A stretch of 20,906 bases of DNA from Nitrososphaerota archaeon (GCA_029785685.1 JAFLZE010000007.1:25174-46079); one strand, 5' to 3'; shown: positions 1 through 6,788, counted from the stretch's first letter. Notes: generated from the letters alone by a model not told the origin. Numbers and translations: made by a program.

Positions 1-223
1 TCGCCGTTGTCCTGTCGCCCCTCTCTATAGCTTCCGCTGCATTCTGAACCTGCAGCTCTGTCGCCCCTATCAGGGCGATCTGCTCTTCAGGTTTGAGGTA
101 CACAAGGTAGCTCATGGCGTAGTGCAGCTCTTCGTCTCCCTGACATAGGATTGAAAGCGAGTCCTGAGCAGCAGTCGTCGGCTCCGTCTTGGCCGCAGCC
201 TTCCCACGTCGAAACAGTTTCAT
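1..223 (-). CDS. Hypothetical protein, N-terminal part, cut by the window edge
   Basis: An open frame of 74 codons runs from an ATG at 221-223 off the left edge without a stop. It begins MKLFRRGKAAAKTEPTTAAQ and continues as a mostly helical, soluble-looking segment containing LCQGDEELHYAMSYLVYL and LKPEEQIALIGATELQ. The start lies only 13 nt after the stop of the upstream binding-protein gene, with a purine-rich GGAAGTGAGG stretch ahead of it, so the two are probably co-transcribed. No family is recognised, and the basic N-terminus is not followed by a membrane segment. The remainder, and so any function, lies outside the window. Confidence 0.6.
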   Translation of the reverse strand, partial: MKLFRRGKAAAKTEPTTAAQDSLSILCQGDEELHYAMSYLVYLKPEEQIALIGATELQVQNAAEAIERGDRTTA

Positions 224-236
224 CGTCGTTCGCGCC

Positions 237-1217
237 TCACTTCCCAGCCACCTGCGAGAATATCCTGAGGTCTCTGAGGTCGCCTTTGCCTGGTTGCAAT
301 ATCGTGGCAAGCTCTCTGAACCATCTCTCGGGGGCATAGGCGCCCTCTTGCCAGTAACCGACGCCGAACCCGAAGACTCGGTTGTTTTTGTAGGCGGGAG
401 AACCGACAATCTCTGGATACATCGATGAAATATGCTGCATGGACGGTCTCACCATGGTAAACACCATGACGTCCGCGTCGCCCATCTTGTTGCCAATCCA
501 CTCTCTTGATGTTTCGGCGCTGCCGCACGCTCCCGAATCTTGGGTCACGACTCTCGACCCTAGACGTGAGATTTCGTGGGCCACCCAAGAGTTCCCGCCT
601 GTCACGAACTGGTACCCTTGGAAGTCGGTGAACCAGAGGACCTTGCGGCTGTCAGATTTCATCTCAGAGGCGGTGCGGTCTACGTCTTCGCGGATTTTGT
701 CGATTGTGCGGCGCGCTTCGTCCTCGACCCCGAAGAAGCAGCCGATGAACTCCATCCACCTTATCCTCTCGAAGAGACTCGGCTCGTACCAGGCGTCGAT
801 GGTCGCGTAAGGCAGGTTGTAGTGGCGCAACGCTCCTGCCAGAGATGGATTGTCGTGGGGGTACGCGAAGGTGAAGATGACGTCATACTGCATGCTTCTC
901 AGCGCCCGCAGGTTTTCTGCGTTCTGTATCTGGCCGCTCCTGAATCTGCCAACGAGGTCAGGCAGCACCAAGTGTGCCTCCTGGGCGTTGACGATTCCTA
1001 CAAACCTGTCCAGGATTCGGACCGAATCGTTGAGCCGAAGCGCGAACGCGAGCGTTATTGGCGAGCTTGCGACAGCCCTGTCTATGGGCCGGCGCAAAAT
1101 CAGATCTGCTTTCCTTCCTGACGGCTCGGATTTCGTATAAAGAAGAATCCGTCTACCCAGCGCGTCTGTCAGGTTCAAGCTCCCGTCCTGATTAGGCTCC
1201 GCTAAGAAGTTGGCCAT
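237..1217 (-). CDS. BtuF/FepB-like ABC substrate-binding domain protein without a signal peptide
   Basis: The 326-residue product resembles the cobalamin/Fe-siderophore periplasmic binding family (Peripla_BP_2). It has an early TDALGRRILL segment (the usual 'D..GR.v.l' opening of the family), a middle region QYDVIFTFAYPHDN where these proteins have 'DLVi', and a later MGDADVMVFTM strand. Unlike exported members, the N-terminus (MANFLAEPNQDGSLN) has no hydrophobic signal or lipobox Cys, so as read the protein is cytosolic. I chose ATG 1217 because GGTGAT stands about 4 nt before it; a TTG at 1229 and a GTG at 1226 in the same frame would add 4 or 3 residues but lie in the T-tract of the upstream hairpin. 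No permease or ATPase gene is visible, although the next gene continues past the edge. Ligand unknown. The domain call is fairly sure, the role is not. Confidence 0.65.
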   Translation of the reverse strand: MANFLAEPNQDGSLNLTDALGRRILLYTKSEPSGRKADLILRRPIDRAVASSPITLAFALRLNDSVRILDRFVGIVNAQEAHLVLPDLVGRFRSGQIQNAENLRALRSMQYDVIFTFAYPHDNPSLAGALRHYNLPYATIDAWYEPSLFERIRWMEFIGCFFGVEDEARRTIDKIREDVDRTASEMKSDSRKVLWFTDFQGYQFVTGGNSWVAHEISRLGSRVVTQDSGACGSAETSREWIGNKMGDADVMVFTMVRPSMQHISSMYPEIVGSPAYKNNRVFGFGVGYWQEGAYAPERWFRELATILQPGKGDLRDLRIFSQVAGK

Positions 1218-1227
1218 CCCTATCACC

Positions 1228-1258
1228 AAAAAGGACGAAGTAGGTTTACCCTACTTCG
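1228..1258 (-). terminator. Hairpin plus T-tract between the zinc-finger gene and the binding-protein gene
   Basis: CGAAGTAGG at 1236-1244 and CCTACTTCG at 1250-1258 form a perfect 9-bp inverted repeat with a 5-nt loop. Read on the minus strand it is followed by TCCTTTTTGG, with the T5 run at 1228-1232. It overlaps the stop codon of the zinc-finger gene and lies directly before the binding-protein start. It resembles an intrinsic terminator or attenuator. Archaeal terminators usually depend on T-tracts more than on hairpins, so the function is inferred. Confidence 0.45.
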
Positions 1259-1427
1259 CTCCATGGGTTGACTTCAGGTGCTCGGAGAGTTCTGGCGCGC
1301 TCTTGAAGGTGACGCCGCAGCAGGTCAGCCTGTCCTGCCCGTGAATGGTCTCGACGTGCTTCGCGTACGCTCCAGCTTCCCTGAAGTTGACCCCGCAACA
1401 GCTGAGTTGAGTCGCTTTTGCCGGCAT
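1251..1427 (-). CDS. 58-residue tandem C2H2-like zinc-finger protein
   Basis: The 58-residue frame starts at an ATG (1425-1427) preceded by GGTGA about 7 nt upstream. It holds two near-identical units, LSCCGVNF...AKHVETIHG (residues 8-30) and LTCCGVTF...SEHLKSTHG (35-56). In both, the second Cys, Phe, hydrophobic residue and two His follow classic C2H2 spacing: C-x3-F-x5-[YL]-x2-H-x4-H. The first Cys, however, is directly adjacent to the second (CC) instead of two to four residues away. The repeat and its spacing make a real protein very likely. It probably binds zinc and nucleic acid or a protein partner. It is followed by the hairpin at 1228-1258 and then by the binding-protein gene. Confidence 0.8.
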   Translation of the reverse strand: MPAKATQLSCCGVNFREAGAYAKHVETIHGQDRLTCCGVTFKSAPELSEHLKSTHGAK

Positions 1428-1637
1428 TTCTTTTTCACCGAAACTCTAGACATCCACCCGCTTTTGACCTCGTCGTGTAATTTGTAACAATCTGTGTTAT
1501 CGTGGAGACCCATCTTGTAAGGGGTATCCGACAGGACACGGCGCGTCACAGGCAGAGGAAGTGCTGGAAGCACTCTGAGACGGGTTTATGACGCGCGGAA
1601 CGCAGAAATAACGACCCTTGGCCCTTAGGCGACCGGC
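1428..1637. promoter_or_regulatory. Divergent intergenic region with TATA-like boxes
   Basis: This 210-nt stretch separates the minus-strand zinc-finger gene from the plus-strand RHH gene, and I see no convincing gene in it. On the plus strand AAATAA at 1606-1611 lies 27-32 nt before the TTG start at 1638, the spacing expected for a leaderless archaeal transcript. An alternative, TTTATG at 1585-1590, would give a short leader. On the minus strand an AT-rich stretch around 1474-1490 could be the zinc-finger TATA box, leaving a leader that carries its GGTGA ribosome site. Confidence 0.4.
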
Positions 1638-2159
1638 TTGGCCCAGGCGCGGAAGAGTGTAATCAGGTCCTTCAGGTTGGACGAATCGGTCCTCCAGAGG
1701 CTCGAAGAGGAGGCGAAGCGAAGGAACGTCAGCACCAACACGTTGATGAACCAAATCGCGTCTGGGTTCGTGAACTTCGACAGATACTTCGAGAAACTCG
1801 GATTGATGAAGATCGCTCACCCCACCTTCAGTCACCTCCTGCAGTCAGCTTCCGAGGAGGAGATTGTCAACGCCGGGAGGAATGCTGGAAAGGACGTGCC
1901 GAAGGCCATAATCTCGGCCAAACAGGGCTCCATGACCCTGCATACAGCGATAGACTTCCTGAGGATGATGGGGGACTACGCGAACCTCTACAAGTACAGC
2001 GAAATCGGAGAGGGAGGGGTGAGGACGCTGACCTTGATGCACGAGTTAGGCCCGAAAGGCTCCCTGTTCCTGATGCACTATGCGGGAGGGGTCCTCGAGC
2101 AGGTCGGCATAAGAGCCAAGTATTCCTCGACCGACCATTCGGTCACCATCGAGTTCTGA
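1638..2159 (+). CDS. RHH-type DNA-binding protein with an uncharacterised C-terminal domain
   Basis: The 173-residue protein starts at TTG 1638. Residues about 6-40 read VIRSFRLDESVLQRLEEEAK followed by RRNVSTNTLMNQI, a strand-helix-helix pattern typical of ribbon-helix-helix DNA-binding domains (CopG/MetJ/Arc class). The remaining 130 residues are not recognised. They include a helical part and a predicted beta-rich end (VRTLTLMHELGPKGSLFLMH, then YSSTDHSVTIEF) that could be a ligand-binding or dimerisation domain. No Cys is present. The gene stands alone, with a TATA-like AAATAA about 30 nt before the start and about 100 nt of AT-rich DNA after it. A transcriptional regulator is inferred; its target and ligand are unknown. 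Confidence 0.6.
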   Translation: MAQARKSVIRSFRLDESVLQRLEEEAKRRNVSTNTLMNQIASGFVNFDRYFEKLGLMKIAHPTFSHLLQSASEEEIVNAGRNAGKDVPKAIISAKQGSMTLHTAIDFLRMMGDYANLYKYSEIGEGGVRTLTLMHELGPKGSLFLMHYAGGVLEQVGIRAKYSSTDHSVTIEF

Positions 2160-2221
2160 AGTTCGGTCAGGAAGTTTCTCAGGTTACACTTTGTTATATT
2201 ATGCTACGGTTTACACGTCCT

Positions 2222-2230
2222 CATAATATA
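2222..2230 (+). promoter_or_regulatory. TATA box for the surface-protein gene
   Basis: CATAATATA lies 31-39 nt before the TTG start at 2261, the distance at which an archaeal TATA box places transcription a few nucleotides before the start codon. A second AT-rich stretch, TTGTTATATTATGC at 2191-2204, may serve as the end-of-transcript T-rich signal of the preceding gene or as an alternative promoter. Confidence 0.45.
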
Positions 2231-2260
2231 CGAAGTTCTGGACGTCCACTACGAAGATAA

Positions 2261-3229
2261 TTGGCCAAAGGTAAAATCGCAATCTCGAACGTCATCTTCG
2301 CATCTGTCACAATAATCCTCCTGGTGATTGCCGCCGGTGGATTCGCTCTGTACACAACCAAGCAGGGCGCCGTCACGACCACAACGGCCACATCGGTCGA
2401 AACTACCACGCTGACGTCGAACCGGTCAGTCTGGTTCGAAACGGGCGGTCTCTATAACGGGCAGGTCGTGACATTCGTCTATCCGCGTCAATACGCCTGC
2501 ACACCCAGCCTGCTGACCTTCTTCCCCAACCAGACGGCTGCAGCATCCCAGACGAGCTGTGAAGTGGGCGCTGGCAACGGCAACGCTGAGGCGGGGGCCG
2601 TTCCGCTGTGGGTCGTCGTCCCTGCGTACGCAGGACTATCCGTATTCGGCGTCAAAGCCCTGGGCGCTTCTCCGCAGGGGTATCCAGTCTTCGACAACCA
2701 AACGATAATCACCGATTGTGGCGCGAGCGGGACGCCCTCCGGCTGCCCCGACCACCCCCTGCTCCTGTACTCTCCGTTCTTCACAGCCGTGGAACAGCAC
2801 CTCGGCATTACAAACGGCTACGGCGGCCTCCCTGAAGGGGTCTTGCCCACTCCGGCCCACGACCACCTGATAAACTGCTGCTTCCAGGTCATCCCCTGGT
2901 ACACCGTCGTCGTCCTGAACTTCGATCCCAACATCCAGCCGAACCCTGTCACTGGGCAGTGCTCGGAAATCGTGCCTTCGTCCCTCGCCAACGCCACAGC
3001 CGACTGCCTCAACAACTATTCAGCGCTGGTCAACGCTCTGACGACTCATAACTCCGCAATCTCCCAGATAGACGCCAACAACCCCATCTGGCAGACGCTC
3101 GGAGGGCCGACCACTCAGGTGGTAGTCCCCGGCGCAGCTACGGCGGTCCAACTCAACAACGCCAACACGAACCTCTTCGAGCACTTCACGGTGAACTCGA
3201 CCAACTTCTATCTCCAATACAAAGGATGA
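2261..3229 (+). CDS. Membrane-anchored extracellular protein of unknown function
   Basis: The 322-residue protein starts at TTG 2261. A short basic N-terminus (MAKGK) precedes one hydrophobic segment (residues about 8-31, ISNVIFASVTIILLVIAAGG), then a Thr-rich linker (about 38-52). The rest is Asn/Thr/Pro-rich and looks extracellular. It contains several N-x-S/T sequons (NRS, NQT, NAT, NST) and several Cys, including an adjacent pair in LINCCFQVIPWY, that could form disulfides. PAHDHLINCC adds two His near the Cys pair, a possible metal site. The hydrophobic helix so close to the N-terminus resembles both archaeal type-IV-pilin-like leaders and simple signal anchors. No enzyme domain is recognised. 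A secreted, membrane-tethered protein is likely; its function is unknown. Confidence 0.65.
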   Translation: MAKGKIAISNVIFASVTIILLVIAAGGFALYTTKQGAVTTTTATSVETTTLTSNRSVWFETGGLYNGQVVTFVYPRQYACTPSLLTFFPNQTAAASQTSCEVGAGNGNAEAGAVPLWVVVPAYAGLSVFGVKALGASPQGYPVFDNQTIITDCGASGTPSGCPDHPLLLYSPFFTAVEQHLGITNGYGGLPEGVLPTPAHDHLINCCFQVIPWYTVVVLNFDPNIQPNPVTGQCSEIVPSSLANATADCLNNYSALVNALTTHNSAISQIDANNPIWQTLGGPTTQVVVPGAATAVQLNNANTNLFEHFTVNSTNFYLQYKG

Positions 3230-3576
3230 GTCACGGTGGTCTGACCAGAACCACGTGTCCTCATCCTCCCCGGTTTTGTACTAGGATTCCACTGGGGATT
3301 TCAGGGTAATCTCTTACCTGACCTTTGATTCGCTGTCGATTGGAGGTCGAAATTGAACGCTGAGCGCAGCAGGGATGGTCCTTCACGTTCGCCCAAGCTG
3401 GTTTGTACTCTTACCTCTGTTCTTACCACACATCGATAGAGGCGACCGCCCCCGCCAGGGGATAGCAACTAACGCAGGAACGAGCGCCACTCCGTGCATC
3501 CTCGTGCGGGACCGGCATGAAATCGAGCCCACAGATCTTCGGACTGGCGGGGGGTGATGCTCTATCCCGTTGACCT
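3230..3576. other. Intergenic region with a doubtful short ORF and a degraded tRNA-like stretch
   Basis: These 347 nt hold no gene I would stand behind. GGAGGT at 3342-3347 sits 5 nt before a TTG at 3353 that opens a 28-codon frame ending at 3439. This is ideal ribosome-site spacing, but the peptide (LNAERSRDGPSRSPK...) has no recognisable feature. On the minus strand, 3505-3575 resembles parts of a tRNA: AACGGGATAGAGC like a D-arm, AGTCCGAAGATCTGTGGG like the 3' half of an anticodon arm plus T-arm, and GGTCCCGCA like an acceptor end. The arms do not pair and the 5' acceptor strand is replaced by the end of the AhpD-like gene. Confidence 0.25.
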
Positions 3577-4068
3577 TCAATCTGCCTTCGCCTTCGGGAC
3601 TCCGGTTCTGGGCGAGGGGGTCGGCCGGTAGTCGCCGGGCACGGTGCCGAAGGCGACATTGAACCTGTTCCATCCGTTAATTGCGATCACGGCCATTGTG
3701 AGGTCGACGAGTTCCTTTTCGGCGAAATGCTTGCGCGCCTCTTCGAACACATCTTCAGGGACACCCGAAGCGGCCACAAGTGTGACCGCCTCTGTCCAGG
3801 CAAGCGCAGCACGCTCCTTGGGGGTATAGAATGGCGTCTCCCTCCACGCCGAAAGGGCGTAAATCCGCTGCTCTGTCTCGCCGGCCGCTCGGGCGTCCTT
3901 CGTGTGCATGTCGAGACACCAGGCACACCTGTTGATCTGCGACGCGCGGATCTTGATCAGGTTCAGGAGCCCAGGTCCTAGGCCGCTGGATTCGACGTAT
4001 TTCTCAAGGCCCAACATCGCCTCACGGACGCCGGGCGCGACTTTTCCATAGCTCAACCTCGGTTTCAT
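3577..4068 (-). CDS. AhpD-like alkylhydroperoxidase / carboxymuconolactone decarboxylase family protein
   Basis: The 163-residue protein has the AhpD core motif INRCAWCLDMH (Cys48, Cys51, His55), the CxxC-x3-H site that performs peroxide reduction or thiol-disulfide exchange in this family. Flanking features also fit: the preceding LLNLIKIRASQ helix and the following RIYALSAWRETPFYTPKE and AIAINGWNRFNVAF segments. Length matches one-domain members. I chose ATG 4068 rather than longer in-frame starts (up to 4344) because homology begins there and because TTATAG (plus-strand 4095-4100) lies 27-32 nt upstream, consistent with a leaderless message. The gene diverges from the DUF488 gene. A peroxide or organic-hydroperoxide defence role is likely; the reducing partner is unknown. 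Confidence 0.85.
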   Translation of the reverse strand: MKPRLSYGKVAPGVREAMLGLEKYVESSGLGPGLLNLIKIRASQINRCAWCLDMHTKDARAAGETEQRIYALSAWRETPFYTPKERAALAWTEAVTLVAASGVPEDVFEEARKHFAEKELVDLTMAVIAINGWNRFNVAFGTVPGDYRPTPSPRTGVPKAKAD

Positions 4069-4266
4069 AGGATTGGGACCGCGCCGCTTCGGTTCTATAA
4101 GATGTGCGCCAAAGGACTTCGGGGCAGATCTCGCCATACCCATGTAAGCTCGACGTCCCGAAGGGCTTTGGGGGAGAGCATAAGGGAGCTCCTGGCTCCC
4201 CCAGGGGCTGGAGAAGGACCATTGGGGACGAGGGACGCTCGTCGGGAAACCGGTGGCCGGCAGGCC
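4069..4266. promoter_or_regulatory. Divergent promoter region with TATA box and stem-loop
   Basis: This stretch lies between the AhpD-like gene (minus) and the DUF488 gene (plus). CTATAA at 4095-4100 reads TTATAG on the minus strand, 27-32 nt before the AhpD start. A 9-bp stem (AGCTCCTGG at 4187-4195, CCAGGGGCT at 4201-4209, one G-T pair, loop CTCCC) lies 58 nt before the DUF488 start and could be a leader structure. Open frames cross the region but show no protein family. Confidence 0.4.
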
Positions 4267-4821
4267 TTGAAAGGAACGACGGTCTACGCTGTAGGGCATT
4301 CGACGAGGGAAATCCAGGAATTCATCGGAATACTGCGAGCCCACAACGTGGACACTCTGGTCGACATACGTACGATTCCAAAGTCAAGGCACAACCCGCA
4401 ATTCAACGGGAACGACCTCGCGCTTTCGCTCTGCCAAGGAGGGATCGGATACATCCACCTCAAGGAACTGGGGGGCCTCCGCCGTCCTGCCAAGGATTCG
4501 AAGAACACAGGGTGGCGCAACGCGAGCTTCCGAGGCTTCGCAGACTACATGCAGACTGAGGGGTTTGAGGCCGGCTTGGAGAAGCTCGGGCGCCTCGCAA
4601 AGGAAAAGAGAATCGCCATGATGTGCGCCGAGGGGAACCCCTTCAGGTGCCACAGGTCGCTTGTGGCCGACGCCCTCACCGTGCGCGGCGGGAAGGTCAT
4701 CCACATTGCGAACAGAGGGGAGGGTCGACCCCACAGACTCACCCCGTTCGCCCGAGTCAAGGGAACTGCTCTGTCCTATCCCGCGGAAGCAGCTGAACCA
4801 AGGATTCGTCCGAAAGGCTGA
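4267..4821 (+). CDS. DUF488 family protein
   Basis: The 184-residue protein shows the DUF488 landmarks: an early YAVGHSTR, then DIRTIPKSRHNPQF, a central LGGLR, and a C-terminal MCAEGNPFRCHRSLVAD with the family's conserved Cys, Glu and HR. The family is widespread and its biochemical role is unsettled. TTG 4267 is chosen because homology begins within five residues of it and GGTGG lies about 17 nt upstream; a longer frame back to 4102 is open, but that stretch is Arg/Gly-rich and looks non-coding. A second, shorter DUF488 protein is encoded at 19110-19463. Linkage to a peroxidase on one side and the DUF2249-cupin/NnrS pair on the other suggests a stress-related role, but this is inference. 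Confidence 0.8.
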   Translation: MKGTTVYAVGHSTREIQEFIGILRAHNVDTLVDIRTIPKSRHNPQFNGNDLALSLCQGGIGYIHLKELGGLRRPAKDSKNTGWRNASFRGFADYMQTEGFEAGLEKLGRLAKEKRIAMMCAEGNPFRCHRSLVADALTVRGGKVIHIANRGEGRPHRLTPFARVKGTALSYPAEAAEPRIRPKG

Positions 4822-4863
4822 GCGGACCTGCGTTGGCCTCGGCAAGGGACAGAGGCGGCCGAC

Positions 4864-4890
4864 CCCAAACATCTTTGGGCCAACCAATAA
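4864..4890 (+). promoter_or_regulatory. Inverted repeat next to a weak TATA box
   Basis: CCCAAA at 4864-4869 and TTTGGG at 4874-4879 form a perfect 6-N4-6 inverted repeat. A weak TATA-like AATAA follows at 4886-4890, 28-32 nt before the ATG at 4918. The repeat therefore covers the place where TFB would bind, which would suit a repressor or activator site for the DUF2249-cupin/NnrS pair. Confidence 0.35.
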
Positions 4891-4917
4891 CAGAAGAGGC
4901 CGGGACGAGGGTGGCGG

Positions 4918-5553
4918 ATGTCTTCCCAGAAGCCGACCCGGCAGGAAATAGACGTCCGGGGCCTTCCACCGCATGAGAGACATGGCAAGGTGCTAGAGCT
5001 CTTCGACTCACTGAAGCCAGGAGAGGTTCTTTCGGTGGTGAACGACCACGAGCCGGTGCACCTGGTGGCGTTCATGAAGCATGAGCGCAGGGACTTCGAC
5101 CCTGAAGCGTACAGGGCCTACGAAAGGAGGTCGGGTGAGTGGGTGGGGGTGTTCACAAAACGCGTGGGCGTGGCTGGAGACAGGGCTGGTCCGGTCATGA
5201 CGAGCTTTGGAAGAGAAAGGCAATACAGTGACTCCTCTTTTTCGCCGGTTCCGGTCTATGCGACGCCCTCGTATCGGGTGCTGCTCACCTACATCAGGGC
5301 CGGGCAGTTCATCCCTGTCCATACGCCTAACATCGACCTGATCTTTGTGGTGCAGTCAGGGAAAGGCACGGTGGTTGCCGGGAGCGAGAGACAGAGAATA
5401 TCCCCTGGAGACGTGATAATTGTCCCCAAAGGAGTCAGGCGCGGGATCTTGGCCGAGACCGACATGGAAGCGCTCCATGTGGTCTCTCCTCCTCCCGGCG
5501 ACTCTGATCACGAAGAGGTCTCCCGGAAGATAGCGGCCGGCTCCTTCGAGTGA
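4918..5553 (+). CDS. DUF2249 domain fused to a cupin domain
   Basis: The 211-residue protein has two parts. Residues about 10-60 match DUF2249, a TusA-like fold: DVRGLPPHERHGKV (12-25), the Leu-rich helix, SLKPGEVLSVVNDHEPVHL (31-49). Residues about 115-192 are a cupin barrel: IRAGQFIPVHTPNIDLIFVV, then SGKGTVV, ISPGDVIIVPKGVRRG and ALHVVSP. The usual cupin metal triad is poorly kept (one His at 135), so it may bind a small molecule or act structurally. In bacteria DUF2249 proteins often neighbour NnrS, hemerythrin-like and denitrification genes. Here an NnrS-like gene follows after 30 nt, presumably in one transcript. The domain calls are good; the function is unknown. Confidence 0.8.
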   Translation: MSSQKPTRQEIDVRGLPPHERHGKVLELFDSLKPGEVLSVVNDHEPVHLVAFMKHERRDFDPEAYRAYERRSGEWVGVFTKRVGVAGDRAGPVMTSFGRERQYSDSSFSPVPVYATPSYRVLLTYIRAGQFIPVHTPNIDLIFVVQSGKGTVVAGSERQRISPGDVIIVPKGVRRGILAETDMEALHVVSPPPGDSDHEEVSRKIAAGSFE

Positions 5554-5583
5554 CCACCCGAGGGATGATGAACGCCTAGGAAC

Positions 5584-6753
5584 ATGGCCCTCCCCTTCAT
5601 GGGCGCCTCCATTGCTTTCATGCTCCTCGCGCTGATGGCGGGGATTTTCCGCCTCATGGCCCAGAACGGGGTCGGTCCCGTGGTGCTGGGCAACCTCTTC
5701 GCTCTACACCCTCTGCTGATGGTCTTCGGTTTCATAGCGGGGATGATCGTCACTGAGAGGATAGCAGGCGTCGAACTCCTGCCACATACAAAGCAGACTC
5801 GCCTCTCCCTCGCAATACCTCCGTTCATCTTCGTAGGGATGGCGGTTGAAATGCTAGGCTTTCTCTTCGATCTTGCCCTGGCTAGCTATGTCGGCGCGGC
5901 GTTGCTCGTGGTTGCATCTCTCCTCTTCCTTTCATTGCTGCGCTCGTTCCTTACGATGGGGCGCGAGAAGATGTCGGTCCTATTCATGGTCGTTTCCGGC
6001 GTCGCTCTGCTGCTCTCTGCCCTCCTCTCGGCCTTCTCGCTCCCTGCTGGGAACGTGGGCTTCGTGATGACCCTTCTCCTGTTCCCGGTCGTCTTTGTAC
6101 TCGGCGAAAGAGTGGAACTGACCAGCCTGGCGACCAAGAGCTCTTCGGACAGGTTCGTCCCCGCGCTCATCATGGTCGCGGTGGCGCTCGGCCTGTTCGG
6201 ACTGGATGCGTGGTCCTTGACTTCGATGACCCTCGTCGCGTTCGGGTTGACCGGCCTCACCTTCGGGTTCTTCTTGGTTAATGAGAGGAAGGCGCGTCCC
6301 AACGCGACAGCCTTGCCCTTCCAGAAATATGTGCGCAACCACGTCGAGCTCGCCTACGTCTGGGGTCTGGCTGGATCTGTGTTTGGGGTAGCCTATTCGC
6401 TCTCTCCCTTGTTCGTTTTTTACGATGCCTTCATCCACTCGCTCGCGTTGGGCTTCATCGGGCTGATGTTCCTGGCGCACGGCCCGATAATACTCCCCAT
6501 GGTGACCCGCAGGCAGTTCGACAACGCGAAGCTTTCCTCCATCCCACTCGCAATCCTCATGGTCGCCCTCGTTACAAGGATAGGTTCTGAGCTTGCGCTT
6601 CTGTACGATGGTGCTTGGCTGCTCAATCTCTCCGTTGCGGTTTCAGGGTGGCTGGTCCTCCTCGCCGTCGCGGCCTTTTTCGTTGAGATTCTCCGCGGGA
6701 CCAGGCGAAGCGGGGCGGAGCGCCACCTAGGCGCCGTCCAAGCGCCAAAGTGA
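5584..6753 (+). CDS. NnrS-like polytopic membrane protein
   Basis: The 389-residue protein is almost entirely membrane-spanning, with about 12 hydrophobic segments. An early helix starts LHPLLMVFGFIAGMIV (His42), and late in the protein comes DAFIHSLALGFIGLM followed by LAHGPIILPMVTR. These two His-containing motifs resemble the NnrS family, heme- and copper-associated membrane proteins that relieve nitrosative stress in bacteria. The ATG at 5584 follows AGGA by 2-3 nt and in-frame stops lie just upstream. The gene follows the DUF2249-cupin gene by 30 nt and converges on the PrpD-like gene. A shorter, divergent paralogue forms the N-terminal part of the protein at 11512-13188. Assignment rests on motif and topology, so a related heme-copper family remains possible. 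Confidence 0.7.
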   Translation: MALPFMGASIAFMLLALMAGIFRLMAQNGVGPVVLGNLFALHPLLMVFGFIAGMIVTERIAGVELLPHTKQTRLSLAIPPFIFVGMAVEMLGFLFDLALASYVGAALLVVASLLFLSLLRSFLTMGREKMSVLFMVVSGVALLLSALLSAFSLPAGNVGFVMTLLLFPVVFVLGERVELTSLATKSSSDRFVPALIMVAVALGLFGLDAWSLTSMTLVAFGLTGLTFGFFLVNERKARPNATALPFQKYVRNHVELAYVWGLAGSVFGVAYSLSPLFVFYDAFIHSLALGFIGLMFLAHGPIILPMVTRRQFDNAKLSSIPLAILMVALVTRIGSELALLYDGAWLLNLSVAVSGWLVLLAVAAFFVEILRGTRRSGAERHLGAVQAPK

Positions 6754-6788
6754 CCTAGTAATTTTCGGTAAGGGTGCAGGCGCCTTGC

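Noticed and set aside
3375..3557. 60-codon plus-strand frame between the surface-protein and AhpD genes
   Set aside because: No family features, composition rich in Arg/Pro as in out-of-frame reading of GC-rich DNA, and it overlaps the tRNA-like stretch.
3505..3575. A functional tRNA gene on the minus strand
   Set aside because: Anticodon and T stems cannot pair, the D stem has a mismatch, the expected T before the anticodon is missing and there is no 5' acceptor strand. Kept only as a possible remnant.
4102..4266. Longer start for the DUF488 protein
   Set aside because: The added 55 residues are Arg/Gly/Pro-rich, precede the family's usual first strand and cover the AhpD promoter and a stem-loop.
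4069..4344. Long N-terminal extension of the AhpD-like protein
   Set aside because: The 92 extra residues have no family match, overlap the divergent gene's start region, and the TATA box at 4095-4100 would lie inside them.
5565..5571. ATGATGA as the C box of a C/D-type guide RNA
   Set aside because: No D box or second C'/D' pair at the right spacing; it is explained by the short gap before the NnrS-like gene.
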